DNA of 5,573 nt from an uncultured Roseateles sp. (GTDB taxonomy: Bacteria; Pseudomonadota; Gammaproteobacteria; Burkholderiales; Burkholderiaceae). The notes under the pieces were generated by a model. That model had not been told where the DNA came from. It was given only the letters and a program-made list of their open reading frames with translations, and ran no database searches. This document shows, piece by piece, positions 5,340 to 5,573 of the stretch (its first letter is position 1; each line of letters begins with the position of its first letter). A program made the position numbers and the translations under genes. Location: NCBI GenBank assembly GCA_946480605.1, contig CAMLKW010000264.1:1-5573 (forward strand), read 5' to 3'.

Positions 5340-5573
5340 TTACTTCACGTAAATCTTGTCGAACACGCCGCCATCGTCGAAGTGCGCCTTCTGCACCTTG
5401 CGCCAGTCGCCGAACAGCTCTTCCAGCGTGAACAGCTTGACCGGCTGGAAGGTGTTCGCGTACTTGGCCGCGACCTTGGCGTCTCGCGGGCGGTAGTAGT
5501 TCTGGGCCGCCAGTTCCTGGCCCTCGGGGCCGTACAGGAACTCCAGGTAGGCCTCGGCCTGCTTGCGGGTGCC
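5340..5573 (-). CDS. sbp: Sulfate ABC transporter periplasmic substrate-binding protein, C-terminal part (5' end outside window)
   Basis: Seventy-seven codons and a TAA stop, open to the window edge. The translated C-terminus reads AYLEFLYGPEGQELAAQNYY, RPRDAKVAAKYANTF, VKLFTLEELFGDW, KAHFDDGGVFDKIYVK. This matches the end of the Sbp/CysP family of periplasmic sulfate/thiosulfate-binding proteins (E. coli Sbp: NWYRPRN-IAAKYAAQFP, QLFTIDKEFGGW, HFADGGTFDQI; recalled). Such proteins deliver sulfate to the CysTWA permease for assimilation. The signal peptide and most of the ligand site lie outside the window, so Sbp and CysP cannot be told apart; sbp is the better guess. No cysT/W/A gene follows on this strand: the next gene is the DUF1800 lipoprotein after 223 bp. 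The permease genes must be elsewhere. Confidence 0.92.
   Translation of the reverse strand, partial: GTRKQAEAYLEFLYGPEGQELAAQNYYRPRDAKVAAKYANTFQPVKLFTLEELFGDWRKVQKAHFDDGGVFDKIYVK

Noticed and set aside
3605..5431. 608-codon open frame on the plus strand
   Set aside because: It is the complement of the DUF1800 gene and has the low-complexity composition expected from high-GC codon usage; no family motif is seen, and it runs through the structured spacer into the sulfate-binding gene.
1..5573. CRISPR array, transposase, integrase, tRNA or phage genes
   Set aside because: No regularly spaced direct repeats, no tRNA-like cloverleaf and no mobile-element protein motifs were seen on either strand.

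Overview
High-GC bacterial DNA, fully coding except for two short intergenic gaps. Codon choice (strong G/C third positions) and the protein families point to a betaproteobacterium of the order Burkholderiales, most likely a Comamonadaceae-type genome. This is inferred from protein resemblance and composition, since there is no rRNA or other marker in the window.

Layout. (1) 14-982, minus: a LysR-family regulator whose whole sequence resembles E. coli YhaJ. (2) 983-1081: a 99-bp divergent control region with a 19-bp palindrome (CGTTCA-N7-TGAACG, carrying the LysR T-N11-A core) and a plausible activator-dependent promoter for the genes to its right. (3) 1082-1807 and 1843-2403, plus: a pirin-family bicupin protein and a short WrbA-like flavodoxin-fold protein, each with a good ribosome binding site, 35 bp apart and probably one operon. 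(4) 2400-3593 and 3599-5116, minus: a DUF1501 protein with a Tat-like signal and, upstream of it in the same operon, a DUF1800 lipoprotein. The two are separated by 5 bp, and the Shine-Dalgarno sequence of the second gene contains the stop codon of the first. (5) 5117-5339: a 223-bp gap with no gene but several strong inverted repeats, including a nested hairpin that begins one base after the next stop codon. (6) 5340-5573, minus: the last 77 codons of a periplasmic sulfate-binding protein (Sbp/CysP family), cut by the window edge.

How the genes fit together. The left half looks like a self-contained redox or electrophile response unit. A YhaJ-like regulator faces a pirin (a family with quercetinase-like activity in some members) and a flavodoxin-type quinone reductase candidate, and the operator is well placed both to activate the pirin operon and to control the regulator itself. 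The right half is an exported DUF1800/DUF1501 pair. These families co-occur widely in bacteria but have no settled biochemical role; DUF1501 keeps Asp/His motifs reminiscent of the alkaline phosphatase superfamily. The two halves converge, with their stop codons interlocked in a single TTAA at 2400-2403. Nothing in the window is clearly mobile, phage-derived or CRISPR-related. The least explained items are the DUF1800/DUF1501 pair and the structured spacer downstream of the sulfate-binding gene.
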